From NCBI RefSeq assembly GCF_900101545.1, contig NZ_FMZU01000001.1, positions 408,076-472,075 of the forward strand: DNA of 64,000 bases, given 5' to 3'. The stretch is from Variovorax sp. CF079 (GTDB lineage: Bacteria > Pseudomonadota > Gammaproteobacteria > Burkholderiales > Burkholderiaceae_C). Of the stretch, positions 1-8,573 are shown piece by piece (the stretch's first letter is position 1; every line of letters begins with the position of its first letter). The notes under the pieces were generated by a model. It was not told the DNA's origin and did no database searches. It saw only the letters and a program-made list of their open reading frames with translations. Made by a program: the position numbers and the translations under genes.

Positions 1-1
1 C

Positions 2-718
2 CGCATGCTCGAGGCCGAGCAACTTCTCGAGGAGATCGTGGCGCAGTTCCAGCCCAAGGTGCTGGCCGGCCGGCGCGTGGTCGTCACGGCCGGCCCGACC
101 TTCGAGGCGCTCGATCCGATCCGCGGCATCACCAACCACTCGTCGGGCAAGATGGGCTTTGCCATCGCGCGCGCGGCGCGCGAGGCGGGCGCCGAAGTCA
201 CCCTGGTGGCCGGCCCGGTGCACCTGCCCACGCCGCGCGGCGTCGGCCGCGTCGACGTGATCTCGGCCAAGGAGATGCTCGACGCGACCCTGCGTGCCAC
301 GCAGGATGCGGCGGTCTTCGTCGCAACGGCCGCGGTGGCCGATTGGCGGCCGGCATCCCACAGCAAGCACAAGATCAAGAAAGACGGCAGCGGCCAGCCG
401 CCGGCGCTCCATTTCGTCGAGAACGACGACATCCTGCTCACCGTCGCGCAAGGCGAGCGCGCCAAGGCCGGCCGGCTGTTCTGCGTGGGTTTCGCGGCCG
501 AAAGCGAAAACCTGGCCGAGCACGCGAAGGCCAAGCGCGAACGCAAGGGTATTCCGCTCCTGGTCGGCAATATCGGCCCGCTGACCTTCGGGCAGGACCA
601 CAACAGCCTGCTGCTGGTCGACGCCAAGGGCGTGCGCGAGTTGCCGCGTGCGCCCAAGCTCGCGCTGGCGCGCGACCTGGTGGCCGAAATCGCGGCACGC
701 CTGCCGGCAAGGAGCTAG
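2..718 (+). CDS. coaBC: Phosphopantothenate-cysteine ligase / phosphopantothenoylcysteine decarboxylase, C-terminal part
   Basis: This is the C-terminal ligase half of the bifunctional coenzyme A enzyme; the decarboxylase half lies before the window. The ligase joins cysteine to 4'-phosphopantothenate using CTP. Visible marks are the nucleotide-binding start VVVTAGPTFE, the conserved ITNHSSGKMGFAIA segment, and the lysine motif HKIKK near residue 125 of the visible part. The frame stays open to the first base, so the gene is cut by the window edge. It is followed at once by a small membrane protein and dut on the same strand, a probable operon. Confidence 0.96.
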   Translation, partial: RMLEAEQLLEEIVAQFQPKVLAGRRVVVTAGPTFEALDPIRGITNHSSGKMGFAIARAAREAGAEVTLVAGPVHLPTPRGVGRVDVISAKEMLDATLRATQDAAVFVATAAVADWRPASHSKHKIKKDGSGQPPALHFVENDDILLTVAQGERAKAGRLFCVGFAAESENLAEHAKAKRERKGIPLLVGNIGPLTFGQDHNSLLLVDAKGVRELPRAPKLALARDLVAEIAARLPARS

Positions 719-720
719 CG

Positions 721-1188
721 ATGAATCCCCAATGGAACACGCCGCCTGATGGCGACTTCGCGAGCTACGTGGAGCGGCTGACCGCGCAGGCGGCATTGCC
801 CAGAAGCGAGAACCAGAACGGCGAGCACGGTCTGGACGTCGGCATGACGCCGTCCTCCGAGCCGCACAACGCGATCGCGGATGCGGCCTCTGCCGCGCGG
901 CGCAGCGCCCAGTCGAATGGCGAGGTGCGCCCGGCGGCGGGCAGCGGCGACGTGGTGCGCAAGATGATCAAGGTGCTGGGCATCGTCTGGGTCCTGATCC
1001 TGCTCGTGCTGTTGTCGCTCGACGTGCCCTTGGGCGTGGTCGCGGTGGTGTTTGCGATTGGCCTCTGGCTGGCGCACAAGCTGCGGCGCCTGGCGCTCCC
1101 TCCCGGCATGGAGAACTGGAAGCAATGGGTCGAGGCAGCGGCCAGGAAACAGCAAGAACATCAGCAGCAAAAAAGGCGTGGCAAGTAA
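721..1188 (+). CDS. Small two-helix membrane protein, function unknown
   Basis: This is a 155-residue protein starting two bases after the coaBC stop. Its first 80 residues are polar and low in complexity. Two hydrophobic helices follow, at about 84-100 and 103-119, and the tail is basic and Gln-rich, ending KRRGK. No catalytic motif is visible and I do not recognise a family. It lies tightly between coaBC and dut, and its stop codon directly abuts the GTG start of dut. It is therefore probably co-transcribed and translationally linked to them. Confidence 0.75.
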   Translation: MNPQWNTPPDGDFASYVERLTAQAALPRSENQNGEHGLDVGMTPSSEPHNAIADAASAARRSAQSNGEVRPAAGSGDVVRKMIKVLGIVWVLILLVLLSLDVPLGVVAVVFAIGLWLAHKLRRLALPPGMENWKQWVEAAARKQQEHQQQKRRGK

Positions 1189-1635
1189 GTGAAAGTCGAC
1201 CTTCGAATCCTCGATCCCCGCATGCAGGACCAGTTGCCTGCCTATGCAACCTCCGGCAGCGCCGGGCTGGACCTGCGCGCCTGCCTCGACGCGCCCATCA
1301 CGCTGGAACCGAACGCCTGGCAACTGGTGGGCACCGGCATTGCGGTCCACCTGGCCGATCCCGGCTACGCCGCGCTGATCCTGCCGCGCTCGGGCCTGGG
1401 CCACAAGCATGGCATCGTGCTCGGCAATCTCGTCGGGCTGATCGACAGCGACTACCAAGGCGAGCTGAAGGTCAGCGCCTGGAACCGCAGCGACACCGCC
1501 TTCGTGCTGCAGCCGATGGAACGGCTGGCCCAACTGGTGATCGTGCCGGTGGTGCAGGCGCAGTTCCGGGTGGTGTCGGAATTCCCGCCCAGCGAGCGCG
1601 GCGAAGGCGGCTACGGCTCGACCGGCAAGCATTGA
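1189..1635 (+). CDS. dut: Deoxyuridine 5'-triphosphate nucleotidohydrolase (dUTPase)
   Basis: The enzyme hydrolyses dUTP to dUMP and pyrophosphate, keeping uracil out of DNA and feeding thymidylate synthesis. At 148 residues it is the usual size for the trimeric enzyme. The family motifs appear in order: [18 protein letters not shown], the catalytic-Asp segment [16 protein letters not shown], and the C-terminal glycine-rich [12 protein letters not shown] that closes over the substrate. It starts with GTG directly after the stop of the preceding membrane protein. The coaBC-dut linkage is common in proteobacteria. Confidence 0.97.
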   Translation: MKVDLRILDPRMQDQLPAYATSGSAGLDLRACLDAPITLEPNAWQLVGTGIAVHLADPGYAALILPRSGLGHKHGIVLGNLVGLIDSDYQGELKVSAWNRSDTAFVLQPMERLAQLVIVPVVQAQFRVVSEFPPSERGEGGYGSTGKH

Positions 1636-1802
1636 GGCGAGAGGCTGTAGGCTCGCTCCCACAGGTAAAGAATGGAACCGGGGATGCGGTTTTGGCATCG
1701 AAGGTTTCAACATGTGTGCACGGTCATCGCGCAAGAGCGCGATGCGTTAGGACACATGCGGAGCGCGCATCGCGCCAGACCTGTTTCGAGGAGCACTACA
1801 CC

Positions 1803-2294
1803 ATGAAGATTTCAATCCGCCTTGTTTCCGTCACTGCATCCGTTCTTGCGCTCGCAACCCTGACCGCCTGCGTGGCGCCGGCGCCGGTCTATCAGACCTC
1901 GCGCTATCCGTACCAGCCGGTTCAGCCGGTGGCCCAGTCGCCCTATGTGGAATATGGCCATGTGGCCAATATCGAGGTGCTGCGCAGCCAGACCGCAGGC
2001 ACCGGCACCACCGGCGGCGGTGCGGTGGCCGGCGGCGTCCTCGGCGGCGTGGTCGGCAATCAGTTCGGTCATGGCAGCGGCCGCGCGGCGGCGACTGCGC
2101 TGGGCGTGGTCGGCGGTGCGCTGCTGGGCAACAGCATCGAAGCCAACCGCAACGCGCCGCGCGTCTACGAAAGCTACCGCGTCTCGATCCAGACCGACAA
2201 CGGTGCCTACCGTTCCTTCGATGTGCCGAGCCCGGGCGACCTGCGCGTCGGCGACCGCGTGCGCATCGACGGCGGCCAGATCTCGCGCTTCTGA
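1803..2294 (+). CDS. Glycine-zipper outer-membrane lipoprotein (SlyB/Pcp-like)
   Basis: This 163-residue lipoprotein has a signal peptide ending in the lipobox LTAC (Cys23). A Pro/Tyr/Gln-rich linker follows, then a glycine-zipper segment at about 68-105 with GGGAVAGGVLGGVVG and a second Gly-rich stretch, the two-helix zipper seen in SlyB/Pcp-type proteins. The C-terminal part is a small beta-rich region. Such lipoproteins are placed in the outer membrane and linked to envelope stability; the exact role here is unknown. A strong hairpin terminator follows within 40 bases. Confidence 0.85.
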   Translation: MKISIRLVSVTASVLALATLTACVAPAPVYQTSRYPYQPVQPVAQSPYVEYGHVANIEVLRSQTAGTGTTGGGAVAGGVLGGVVGNQFGHGSGRAAATALGVVGGALLGNSIEANRNAPRVYESYRVSIQTDNGAYRSFDVPSPGDLRVGDRVRIDGGQISRF

Positions 2295-2314
2295 GCGCGC
2301 AGTGCACAAAAGAA

Positions 2315-2340
2315 AAAGCCGGGCATGCCCGGCTTTTTTT
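2315..2340. terminator. Bidirectional intrinsic terminator
   Basis: A perfect inverted repeat (AAAGCCGGGC / GCCCGGCTTT, centred near 2326) is followed by a T run on the plus strand and preceded by an A run. It can therefore end both the lipoprotein gene on the plus strand and slyD, which converges on it from the minus strand. Confidence 0.9.
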
Positions 2341-2359
2341 GTCCTTGTGTCCCTTGTTG

Positions 2360-2884
2360 TTAGTGCAGCAGGTCGTTGCCCGGCGCCATCGGCGGCACCT
2401 TGAAGAAACCTGTGCCCGCCGTGCCCCGGCCGATTTCTTCTTCGGTGGCTTCGCGCACCGACTTCACCGTGATGTCGAGCCGGATCGCGATACCTGCGAG
2501 CGGATGGTTGCCGTCGAGCACCAGGTGCTCGGGGTAGATCTCGCTCACGGTGTAGATCGCGTTCTTGGGCATGTCATGATTCACGCCCGCGGGCAAGGCG
2601 GCGCCGTCGAAGGTCATGCCTTCTTCCGTGCCTTCAGGAAAGAGGGCGCGCGGCTCGAGGAAGAGCAGCTGGTCGTTGAAGTCGCCGAAGGCCTGTTCAG
2701 GTTCGAGCTGGAGCAGCACCCGAGCGCCGGGCCCGTGGCCGAGCAGGGCGGCCTCGATCGCATCGAAAAGATCGTCGCCACCGACCAGGAATTCGACCGG
2801 ATCGTCGAGCACGTCGAGCACCTCGCCCAGGGTGTCTTTCAGCGTCCAGGTCAGGCCGACCACGCATTGTTCAGAGATTTCCAT
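2360..2884 (-). CDS. slyD: FKBP-type peptidyl-prolyl cis-trans isomerase, SlyD-like
   Basis: This is a 174-residue cytoplasmic prolyl isomerase and chaperone. The FKBP core is visible in PVEFLVGGDDLFDAIEAALLG and in the C-terminal strand HPLAGIAIRLDITVKSV. The inserted flap (IF) domain between them, about residues 65-130, carries chaperone activity in SlyD proteins. The His/Cys-rich metal-binding tail of E. coli SlyD is absent, so a role in nickel delivery is unlikely. The gene is divergent from the cupin gene, and the two start regions are only about 15 bases apart. Confidence 0.9.
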   Translation of the reverse strand: MEISEQCVVGLTWTLKDTLGEVLDVLDDPVEFLVGGDDLFDAIEAALLGHGPGARVLLQLEPEQAFGDFNDQLLFLEPRALFPEGTEEGMTFDGAALPAGVNHDMPKNAIYTVSEIYPEHLVLDGNHPLAGIAIRLDITVKSVREATEEEIGRGTAGTGFFKVPPMAPGNDLLH

Positions 2885-2898
2885 TGCAGAATTCTCCC

Positions 2899-4038
2899 AT
2901 GGAGATTCATCGATCGTTGCCTTTGCTCGGCGGCCTCAGCGCTTCGCAATTCATGCGCCGTCACTGGCAGAAGAAACCGCTGCTCGTGCGCCAGGCCGTG
3001 CCCGCCATGGAGCCACCGATCGAGCGCCAGGCGCTGTTCGCGCTGGCCGAACGCGAGGAGGTCGAGACGCGGCTCATTCGCCACGGCAAGGCCGGCTGGA
3101 CCCTGCGGCATGGCCCCTTGCCGCGCAGGGCGCTGCCATCGCTGAAGCAGCCTGACTGGACACTGCTGGTGCAGGGCGTCGATCTGCATCACCAGGGCGT
3201 TCATGCATTGTTGCAGCAGTTCCGTTTCGTTCCCGACGCGCGGCTCGATGACCTGATGATCAGCTATGCGAGCGACGGTGGCGGCGTCGGCGCGCATTTC
3301 GACAGCTACGACGTGTTCTTGCTGCAGGCCCAGGGACAGCGCCGCTGGTCCATCGGCAAGCAGCGCGATCTGCGCCTGCAGCCCGAGGTGCCGCTCAAGA
3401 TCCTGGCGCAGTTCGAGCCCGAGCAGAGCTTCGTGCTCGAAGCCGGCGACATGCTCTATCTGCCGCCGCGCTACGCGCACGAGGGTGTCGCGGTCGGCGG
3501 CGACTGCATGACCTATTCGATCGGACTGCGCGCGCCGGCCGCCGCCCCGCTCGGCGTCGACCTGCTCGCGCGCATCGCGGAGGCGCAGGCCGAGGCGCTG
3601 GAGGATGCGCCGACGAAGACGGCGCTTCATTACCGCGATCCCACGCAGCCTGCGGTGGAGGCGCCGGCGGCGATACCGCCCGCCCTGCAAGCCTTTGCGC
3701 GCGATGCGGTGTTGGCCGCCTTGCGCAACCCCGACGCGATCGATCGTGCGCTGGGCGAATCGATGACCGAGCCCAAGCCCACAGTCTGGTTCGACCAGGG
3801 CGAGTTGCCGTCGGCGCTCGCCGGCGTTGCGCTCGACCGCCGCACGCGTATGCTCTACGACGCGCGGCATCTCTACATCAACGGCGAAAGCTTTCGCGCC
3901 TCGGGCCGCGATGCGAAGTTGATGCGCCTTTTGGCCGATCAGCGCGCGCTCGGTCCGCGCGATCTCCGAGGCGCGAGCGAAGGTGCGCTGGCGCTCCTGG
4001 GCGACTGGTGCGAAGCGGGGTGGCTGCATGCCGAATGA
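2899..4038 (+). CDS. Cupin-fold oxygenase, ribosomal protein uL16 3-hydroxylase type (RoxA/YcfD-like)
   Basis: This Fe(II)/2-oxoglutarate-dependent JmjC-like cupin is predicted to hydroxylate an arginine in ribosomal protein uL16. The metal triad start HxD (His133-Phe-Asp135) sits in GVGAHFDSYDVFLLQ, and the distal His is likely in YLPPRYAHEGVAV. The C-terminal winged-helix-like region matches the family layout, and 379 residues is normal. I prefer the ATG at 2899 (MEIHRSLPLLGG); an in-frame ATG at 2884 overlaps the slyD start codon. The next gene starts inside its last codons. Confidence 0.88.
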   Translation: MEIHRSLPLLGGLSASQFMRRHWQKKPLLVRQAVPAMEPPIERQALFALAEREEVETRLIRHGKAGWTLRHGPLPRRALPSLKQPDWTLLVQGVDLHHQGVHALLQQFRFVPDARLDDLMISYASDGGGVGAHFDSYDVFLLQAQGQRRWSIGKQRDLRLQPEVPLKILAQFEPEQSFVLEAGDMLYLPPRYAHEGVAVGGDCMTYSIGLRAPAAAPLGVDLLARIAEAQAEALEDAPTKTALHYRDPTQPAVEAPAAIPPALQAFARDAVLAALRNPDAIDRALGESMTEPKPTVWFDQGELPSALAGVALDRRTRMLYDARHLYINGESFRASGRDAKLMRLLADQRALGPRDLRGASEGALALLGDWCEAGWLHAE

Positions 4039-4534
4039 AGAAGTCGACACCACGTCCTTGCCCGAGGGGCCCTTCGATGGCCGTCATGCCTTTCAGGCCC
4101 ATCTGCATGCGGCGCTCGCTGCTGCTGTGCAACAGAACTGGCGCGAGATCGTCCTCTCCGACCCCGGCTTCGGCGATTGGCCGCTGGGCGAGCGCGCCAT
4201 CGCCGATGCGCTGCAGGCCTGGTCGGCCAACGGGCGCAGCTTCGTGCTGCTGGCGCAGCGCTTCGACGTGTTCGAGCGCGAGCATGCACGCTTCGTGCAC
4301 TGGCGCCGCATGTGGAGCCACATTGTCGACTGCCGGGCCTGCGAGGGGCCGGGCCTGCCGCAGGTGCCGAGCGGCATCTGGACGCCGTCCTGGTGTCTGA
4401 ACCGCATCGATGTCGAGCGCAGCCGCGGTGTCTGCGGCCGCGAGCCCGCGGGCCGGCGCGCCTTGCGCGAAAGAATCGACGAGTGCCTGCGGCATGCGCG
4501 ACCGGCCTTTCCGGCTTCCACGCTGGGCTTGTAA
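4028..4534 (+). CDS. Conserved hypothetical protein, 168 aa
   Basis: Its ATG lies inside the end of the cupin gene (11-base overlap), so the two are translated together. The soluble protein is rich in Trp and Arg and has no signal peptide or membrane segment. It contains two cysteines in IVDCRACEGPG that could bind metal, and a further Cys pair later. An N-terminal stretch reads like a regulator of local redox or repair chemistry, but I recognise no family. Its link to the cupin is positional only. Confidence 0.7.
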   Translation: MPNEEVDTTSLPEGPFDGRHAFQAHLHAALAAAVQQNWREIVLSDPGFGDWPLGERAIADALQAWSANGRSFVLLAQRFDVFEREHARFVHWRRMWSHIVDCRACEGPGLPQVPSGIWTPSWCLNRIDVERSRGVCGREPAGRRALRERIDECLRHARPAFPASTLGL

Positions 4535-4627
4535 GCCAATGCCGCGAATCGCGGCGCCAGACATCTTCCTGCGAAGGTGCAGGTCTAGAATTTTTCTTTC
4601 GAGACCTTCATCCAAAGGAGTCATGTA

Positions 4628-4900
4628 ATGAGAAAGTCCGTCCTGCTCGCCTCGCTGATCGCCGCTGCTGCATTGACTGCTTGCGGCAAGAAGCAGGAAT
4701 CCGCGCCGGCCGTCGTCACCCCGCCGCCTGCCTCCGTCACGCCGGCACCCGCACCTCCGCCTCCACCGGCAGCAGCACCTGCTGCGCCCGATACGTCGGC
4801 CACGACGCCTGCACCGTCGCCCGGCTCGCAGTCGGCACTCGATGCGGCCAATGCCGCCACCGAAGCGGCCAAGAAGAAAGAGGAAGCACCCAAGCAGTAA
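4628..4900 (+). CDS. Small Pro/Ala-rich lipoprotein
   Basis: This is a 90-residue protein with a short signal peptide and lipobox LTAC (Cys19). Its body is almost entirely Pro, Ala, Ser and Thr, and a charged Ala/Lys/Glu-rich tail (AAKKKEEAPKQ) ends it. Such proteins act as flexible envelope spacers, but no function can be assigned. AAAGGAG at 4614-4620 is correctly spaced for the ATG at 4628. An intrinsic terminator follows. Confidence 0.75.
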   Translation: MRKSVLLASLIAAAALTACGKKQESAPAVVTPPPASVTPAPAPPPPPAAAPAAPDTSATTPAPSPGSQSALDAANAATEAAKKKEEAPKQ

Positions 4901-4918
4901 GGCTGCAGCACAGATGCT

Positions 4919-4946
4919 CAAAGGCCGCCTTCGGGCGGCCTTTTTC
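4919..4946. terminator. Intrinsic terminator
   Basis: The hairpin AAGGCCGCC-ttc-GGGCGGCCTT followed by a T run lies just after the small lipoprotein gene. The A-rich left arm means it can also serve the converging MBL-fold gene. Confidence 0.88.
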
Positions 4947-4951
4947 ATTGC

Positions 4952-5728
4952 CTAGAGATCGAGCCAGGGCGAGCCCTCTGCGGCGTTCGCCGTCAGCATC
5001 TCGTCCTCGCCGGCGCCGAGTGCCTCGGCCATCGCGCGCCGCACGATCTCGGGCCGGTTGTTCTGTTCGCTGAGGTGGGCTGCCAGCACGTGGCGCAGTC
5101 CGCCGTGATGCACGGCACGCGCAATGGCCGCCGCGGCGGCGTTGGACAAGTGGCCGTAGTTGCCGCCGACGCGCAGCTTCAGGAAGGGCGGATAGGCCGA
5201 GCCGGCCAGCATGTCGCTGTCGTGATTGAACTCGATCAGCAGCGCGTCGAGCCCCATCAAGCGGGCCAGCACGTGCGGTGTCGCGTGCCCGAGGTCGGTC
5301 AGCACGCCGAGGCTGCGTGCGCCATCGGTGCAGCGCAGCTGCAGCGGCTCACGGGCATCGTGCGGAACGGTGAAGGGCTGGACCACGATGTCGCCGACTT
5401 CGATGTCAGCGCCGTCGCGCGCCAGACCCAGGCGGCCTTCGAAATCGCGCCCGCCGGTGGCGAGCCAGGTGCCCTCGCTCATCCAGACCTGCAGCCGCTC
5501 GCGGCGCGACAGCGCGTGTGCGCAGCCGATGTGGTCGCCATGCTCGTGCGTGACGAAGACCGCGTCGATGTCGCAGGCCGCGAGGCCTGCGCGTGCCAGC
5601 CGCGCGTCGAGCTGCCGCAGCCCGAAGCCGCAGTCGATCAGGAGCCTCGATGTGCGGCCGCCGCTCGTCGCCTCGACCAGCGTGGCATTGCCCGTGCTGC
5701 CGCTGCCCAGACTGCGGAAGCGCAGCAT
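4952..5728 (-). CDS. MBL-fold metallo-hydrolase (YycJ/WalJ-like)
   Basis: This is a 258-residue metallo-beta-lactamase-fold hydrolase. The HxHxDH metal motif is present as THEHGDHIG near residue 62, and the start LGSGSTGNATLV is typical of the YycJ/WalJ branch of predicted exonucleases. Other metal ligands are likely in TVPHDA, TDLGH and AHLSEQN. It lies 10 bases downstream of bamC on the same strand, so it is probably the last gene of the dapA-bamC unit. The exact substrate is unknown. Confidence 0.88.
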   Translation of the reverse strand: MLRFRSLGSGSTGNATLVEATSGGRTSRLLIDCGFGLRQLDARLARAGLAACDIDAVFVTHEHGDHIGCAHALSRRERLQVWMSEGTWLATGGRDFEGRLGLARDGADIEVGDIVVQPFTVPHDAREPLQLRCTDGARSLGVLTDLGHATPHVLARLMGLDALLIEFNHDSDMLAGSAYPPFLKLRVGGNYGHLSNAAAAAIARAVHHGGLRHVLAAHLSEQNNRPEIVRRAMAEALGAGEDEMLTANAAEGSPWLDL

Positions 5729-5738
5729 TCGAGAAGAC

Positions 5739-6818
5739 CTACTTCAGGTCGTCCGCGATGACCTGCACGATGCGTTGTGCATTCGCCGAGGTTTCGGGCG
5801 CGCCGCTTTCGTTGAGTACCGCCACCGTGCTGGCATCGCCCTGGCCCTTGACCATGATGCGGTACTTGAGCGGCGCCTCGGCCTTGCCCGAGCTGCTGAA
5901 CAGCTTGCCGAAGAAGCCGGGCTCCTTCTTGTCCGGGTTGGGCGCCACGTAGCGCACGAAGTAGGTGCCGGCGCTGCGGTCGCGGTCTTCGACCGTGAAG
6001 CCGGTGCGGTCCAGCGCGAGGCCGACTCGGCGCCATGCCCGCTCGAAGTTCTCGTTGATCTGCACCACCGGCTGGCCACCGACGTTGGCGACGCTGGCGG
6101 TGCGCGCGGGTGCGCTGGTCGCGGCGAGCAGCTTCGACTGCTCCTGCGAAACGCCCAGCTTCACCATCAGGCGGCGCAGGAATTCGGTTTCGAGCTCGGG
6201 GTCGGTGGCGCGCGGCTGCCAGACCGTCTGGTCCTTGCGCGCGGTGTTGTAGACCTCTTCCATGCCGCGGTGGCTCACGAAGATCTCGGTGCCGTTGGGC
6301 GTGCGCTCGAGGCGGGTGCGGAAGCGATCGAGTTCGCCGGTGGAATAGACCGAATCGACCAGCTTGCCGAGCGTGCCGCGGATGACGTCCTGCGGCAGCT
6401 TGGCACGGTTCTCGGCCCAGTCGGTCTCCATGATGCCGAGGTTGCGCTGATCGGTGGTGAGCAGGAAGCCGTTCTCCTGCCAGAAGTCGCGCACCGGCTC
6501 CCAGAGCTGGTCGGGCGAGCGGTTGACGACGATCCAGCGCTGCGAACCCGAGCGCTCCATGCGAACGTCGCCGATGTTGCCGACGGCCGTCGGGATGCTG
6601 GGCGCGTTGGCAATGCCGGCCTGGTAGCCGCTGGCCGTCACCGCGCCGCCGGGCACCGCGTAGCGGTTCTCGCGCGAGAGCTGCGTGAGATCGGGCGGCA
6701 CTTCGAGCGTGGGTGCCTTGCCGGCGCTCTTGTAATCGATCTTGTCGCTCTCGAGGACCGAGCAGGCGGCGAGGCTGGCGATCAGGGCCAGCAGTGCGAA
6801 TCGCGAAATGGTTTTCAA
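5739..6818 (-). CDS. bamC: Outer membrane protein assembly factor BamC
   Basis: BamC is a lipoprotein subunit of the BAM complex that folds beta-barrel proteins into the outer membrane. The 359-residue protein has lipobox LAAC (Cys19). An unstructured lasso-like segment follows (DYKSAGKAPTLEVPPDLTQL), then two helix-grip domains, around residues 95-200 and 245-355. Length and layout fit the NlpB/DapX family. It lies downstream of dapA, the gene order also found in E. coli. Confidence 0.93.
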   Translation of the reverse strand: MKTISRFALLALIASLAACSVLESDKIDYKSAGKAPTLEVPPDLTQLSRENRYAVPGGAVTASGYQAGIANAPSIPTAVGNIGDVRMERSGSQRWIVVNRSPDQLWEPVRDFWQENGFLLTTDQRNLGIMETDWAENRAKLPQDVIRGTLGKLVDSVYSTGELDRFRTRLERTPNGTEIFVSHRGMEEVYNTARKDQTVWQPRATDPELETEFLRRLMVKLGVSQEQSKLLAATSAPARTASVANVGGQPVVQINENFERAWRRVGLALDRTGFTVEDRDRSAGTYFVRYVAPNPDKKEPGFFGKLFSSSGKAEAPLKYRIMVKGQGDASTVAVLNESGAPETSANAQRIVQVIADDLK

Positions 6819-6933
6819 CGTCGTCTTCCTTGTGGAATGTTTAGCTCAATCGATGGGCAGCAGCGTCCCGCTGTGTCAGAGCGCCGGCTGCGCAAAAGGT
6901 TGCCGGCGTTCGCGAAGGGCGGTGCGGATGGAA

Positions 6934-7860
6934 TCAGTCCTTGAGCAAGCCGCTGGCGCGCAGCGCGGACTCGACCACCGGACGGCTCGCTTCGGCGAGC
7001 TCGGTGAGCGGCAGGCGCAGTGCACCGCCGCACAGGCCGAGCCGGGCCATGGCCCACTTGACCGGGATCGGATTCGGTTCGACGAACAGATGGCGATGCA
7101 GCGGCATCAGCTCGAACTGGATCTGCATCGCGCGCCGGGTGTCGCCGGCGATCGCGGCCATGCAAAGCTCGTGCATCTTGCGCGGCGCCACGTTGGCCGT
7201 GACGCTGATGTTGCCCTGGCCGCCGCACAGCATCAGCGCGACGGCGGTCGGATCGTCGCCCGAATAGACCGCGAAATTCTTCGGCAGATCGCGGATCAGC
7301 CACTGCGCGCGTTCGATGTTGCCGGTGGCTTCCTTGATGCCGACGATGCCGGGCACCTGCGCCAGGCGCAGCACGGTGTCGTGCGCTATATCGGCCACCG
7401 TGCGGCCGGGCACGTTGTAGAGCACGATGGGCAGATCGCCCACGGCCTCGGCGATCGCCTTGAAGTGCAGGTACTGGCCTTCCTGCGTCGGCTTGTTGTA
7501 GTAGGGCACCACCTGCAATTGCGAGTCGGCGCCCACGCCCTTGGCGAACCTGGCGAGTTCGATCGCTTCCTTGGTGGAATTGGCGCCGCAGCCGGCCATC
7601 ACGGGAACGCGGCCCTTGGCCTGTTCGACCGCGACGCGGATGATCTCGCAATGCTCCTCGACGTCGACCGTCGGCGACTCGCCGGTGGTGCCGACCACGC
7701 CGAGGCAATCGGTGCCTTCGTCGATGTGCCAGTCGATCAGCCGGCGCAGGGCGGGATAGTCGACACTGCCGTCGTCATGCATCGGCGTGACGAGCGCGAC
7801 GATGCTGCCTGTCAGTTGCTCCAAGGGGGTCTCTTTTGTCGGTGGACGAAAAGCAGACAT
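6934..7860 (-). CDS. dapA: 4-hydroxy-tetrahydrodipicolinate synthase
   Basis: The enzyme condenses pyruvate with aspartate semialdehyde, the first committed step to lysine and diaminopimelate. TIM-barrel aldolase motifs are present: GTTGESPT, the catalytic Tyr in [12 protein letters not shown], and the Schiff-base Lys in [11 protein letters not shown]. The ATG at 7860 gives 308 residues. A TTG at 7824 ([15 protein letters not shown]) gives 296 and fits the usual family start better, so the true start is uncertain. bamC follows about 115 bases downstream. Confidence 0.95.
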   Translation of the reverse strand: MSAFRPPTKETPLEQLTGSIVALVTPMHDDGSVDYPALRRLIDWHIDEGTDCLGVVGTTGESPTVDVEEHCEIIRVAVEQAKGRVPVMAGCGANSTKEAIELARFAKGVGADSQLQVVPYYNKPTQEGQYLHFKAIAEAVGDLPIVLYNVPGRTVADIAHDTVLRLAQVPGIVGIKEATGNIERAQWLIRDLPKNFAVYSGDDPTAVALMLCGGQGNISVTANVAPRKMHELCMAAIAGDTRRAMQIQFELMPLHRHLFVEPNPIPVKWAMARLGLCGGALRLPLTELAEASRPVVESALRASGLLKD

Positions 7861-7864
7861 TCTA

Positions 7865-8425
7865 CTAACTGGCGGCGGGTCCTCGGAGCGGGTGGCGCGG
7901 CGGCGTTCCGGGCGAGTGGATGGCGGGCCGGACGGCCGCGATCCGCTGCATGAAGCGCTCCGGCTGTGCCAGGAAGCCATCCTCGTAAGCCACGACCCGC
8001 AGGCCCGCGCAGGCGCCGAGCAGTTCGCCCGGCTGCAGCAGGAAATCGGGCCGCGAGGGCTTGCCCACGGTCTCGTTGCCCGCGGCGAAGGTTTCGTAGA
8101 GCAGCACGCCGCCGGGCGCGACCGCGGCGACGATGTCGGGCAGGCGCGGCCGCCAGAGGTAGTTGGTGACGATCACCGCCCCGAATACCCGGCCGCCAAG
8201 GGGCCAGGGCCCGGACTCGATGTCGGCCAGCACAGCCTGCCCGAACTCGGCCGCCGAAGCGATGGCTTCCGGCGACCGGTCCACGCCCGTCACCGGATGC
8301 CCGCGCTCGGCGAACCAGCGCATGTGCCGCCCCGCGCCGCAGGCCACGTCGAGCACGGCGGCGCCGGGCGCCAGCAGGTGCGACCAGCGCACGATCCAGG
8401 GGGAGGGCGGGAGGTCGTGGCTCAG
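7865..8425 (-). CDS. Class I SAM-dependent methyltransferase
   Basis: This small protein has the SAM-binding motif [15 protein letters not shown] and later Rossmann strands, including [13 protein letters not shown]. The start is unclear. A GTG at 8392 gives 175 residues but begins close to the SAM motif. The frame continues in good coding sequence ([11 protein letters not shown]) to a CTG at 8425, which would overlap the stop of the preceding small gene. I give the longer form. The methyl acceptor is unknown; thiol-type methyltransferases are similar in size. Confidence 0.75.
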   Translation of the reverse strand: MSHDLPPSPWIVRWSHLLAPGAAVLDVACGAGRHMRWFAERGHPVTGVDRSPEAIASAAEFGQAVLADIESGPWPLGGRVFGAVIVTNYLWRPRLPDIVAAVAPGGVLLYETFAAGNETVGKPSRPDFLLQPGELLGACAGLRVVAYEDGFLAQPERFMQRIAAVRPAIHSPGTPPRHPLRGPAAS

Positions 8426-8562
8426 AAGCAGGCCCAGATCTGGTCCACCAGCGTCACGAGGAAGCCGGGGCGCGTGTAAAGCGCGAACACGCCCAGCAGC
8501 GCCAGCACCGCCGCGCCCAGCCAGCCGGCTTGCACGAGGTGATGGCGTGTGTTGGGGCGCAT
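8422..8562 (-). CDS. 46-residue single-pass membrane protein
   Basis: A short open frame starts at ATG 8562 and encodes one hydrophobic helix (about residues 13-28) followed by a second weakly hydrophobic end. It lies 11 bases after the MFS transporter stop. Its stop overlaps the likely start of the methyltransferase, so it fits into the same transcript. Its high-GC codon pattern matches its neighbours. There is no known function, and at this length it could still be chance. Confidence 0.5.
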   Translation of the reverse strand: MRPNTRHHLVQAGWLGAAVLALLGVFALYTRPGFLVTLVDQIWACF

Positions 8563-8573
8563 GGCGAAGGATC

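Noticed and set aside
1726..1743. Hairpin ATCGCGCAAGAGCGCGAT upstream of the glycine-zipper lipoprotein
   Set aside because: It has no T run and no clear promoter relation. The GC-rich setting makes such short palindromes common.
4623..4630. ATGTAATG, a start-stop overlapping the start of the small lipoprotein gene
   Set aside because: The AAAGGAG sequence is spaced for the second ATG and is too close for the first, so a regulatory start-stop is unlikely.
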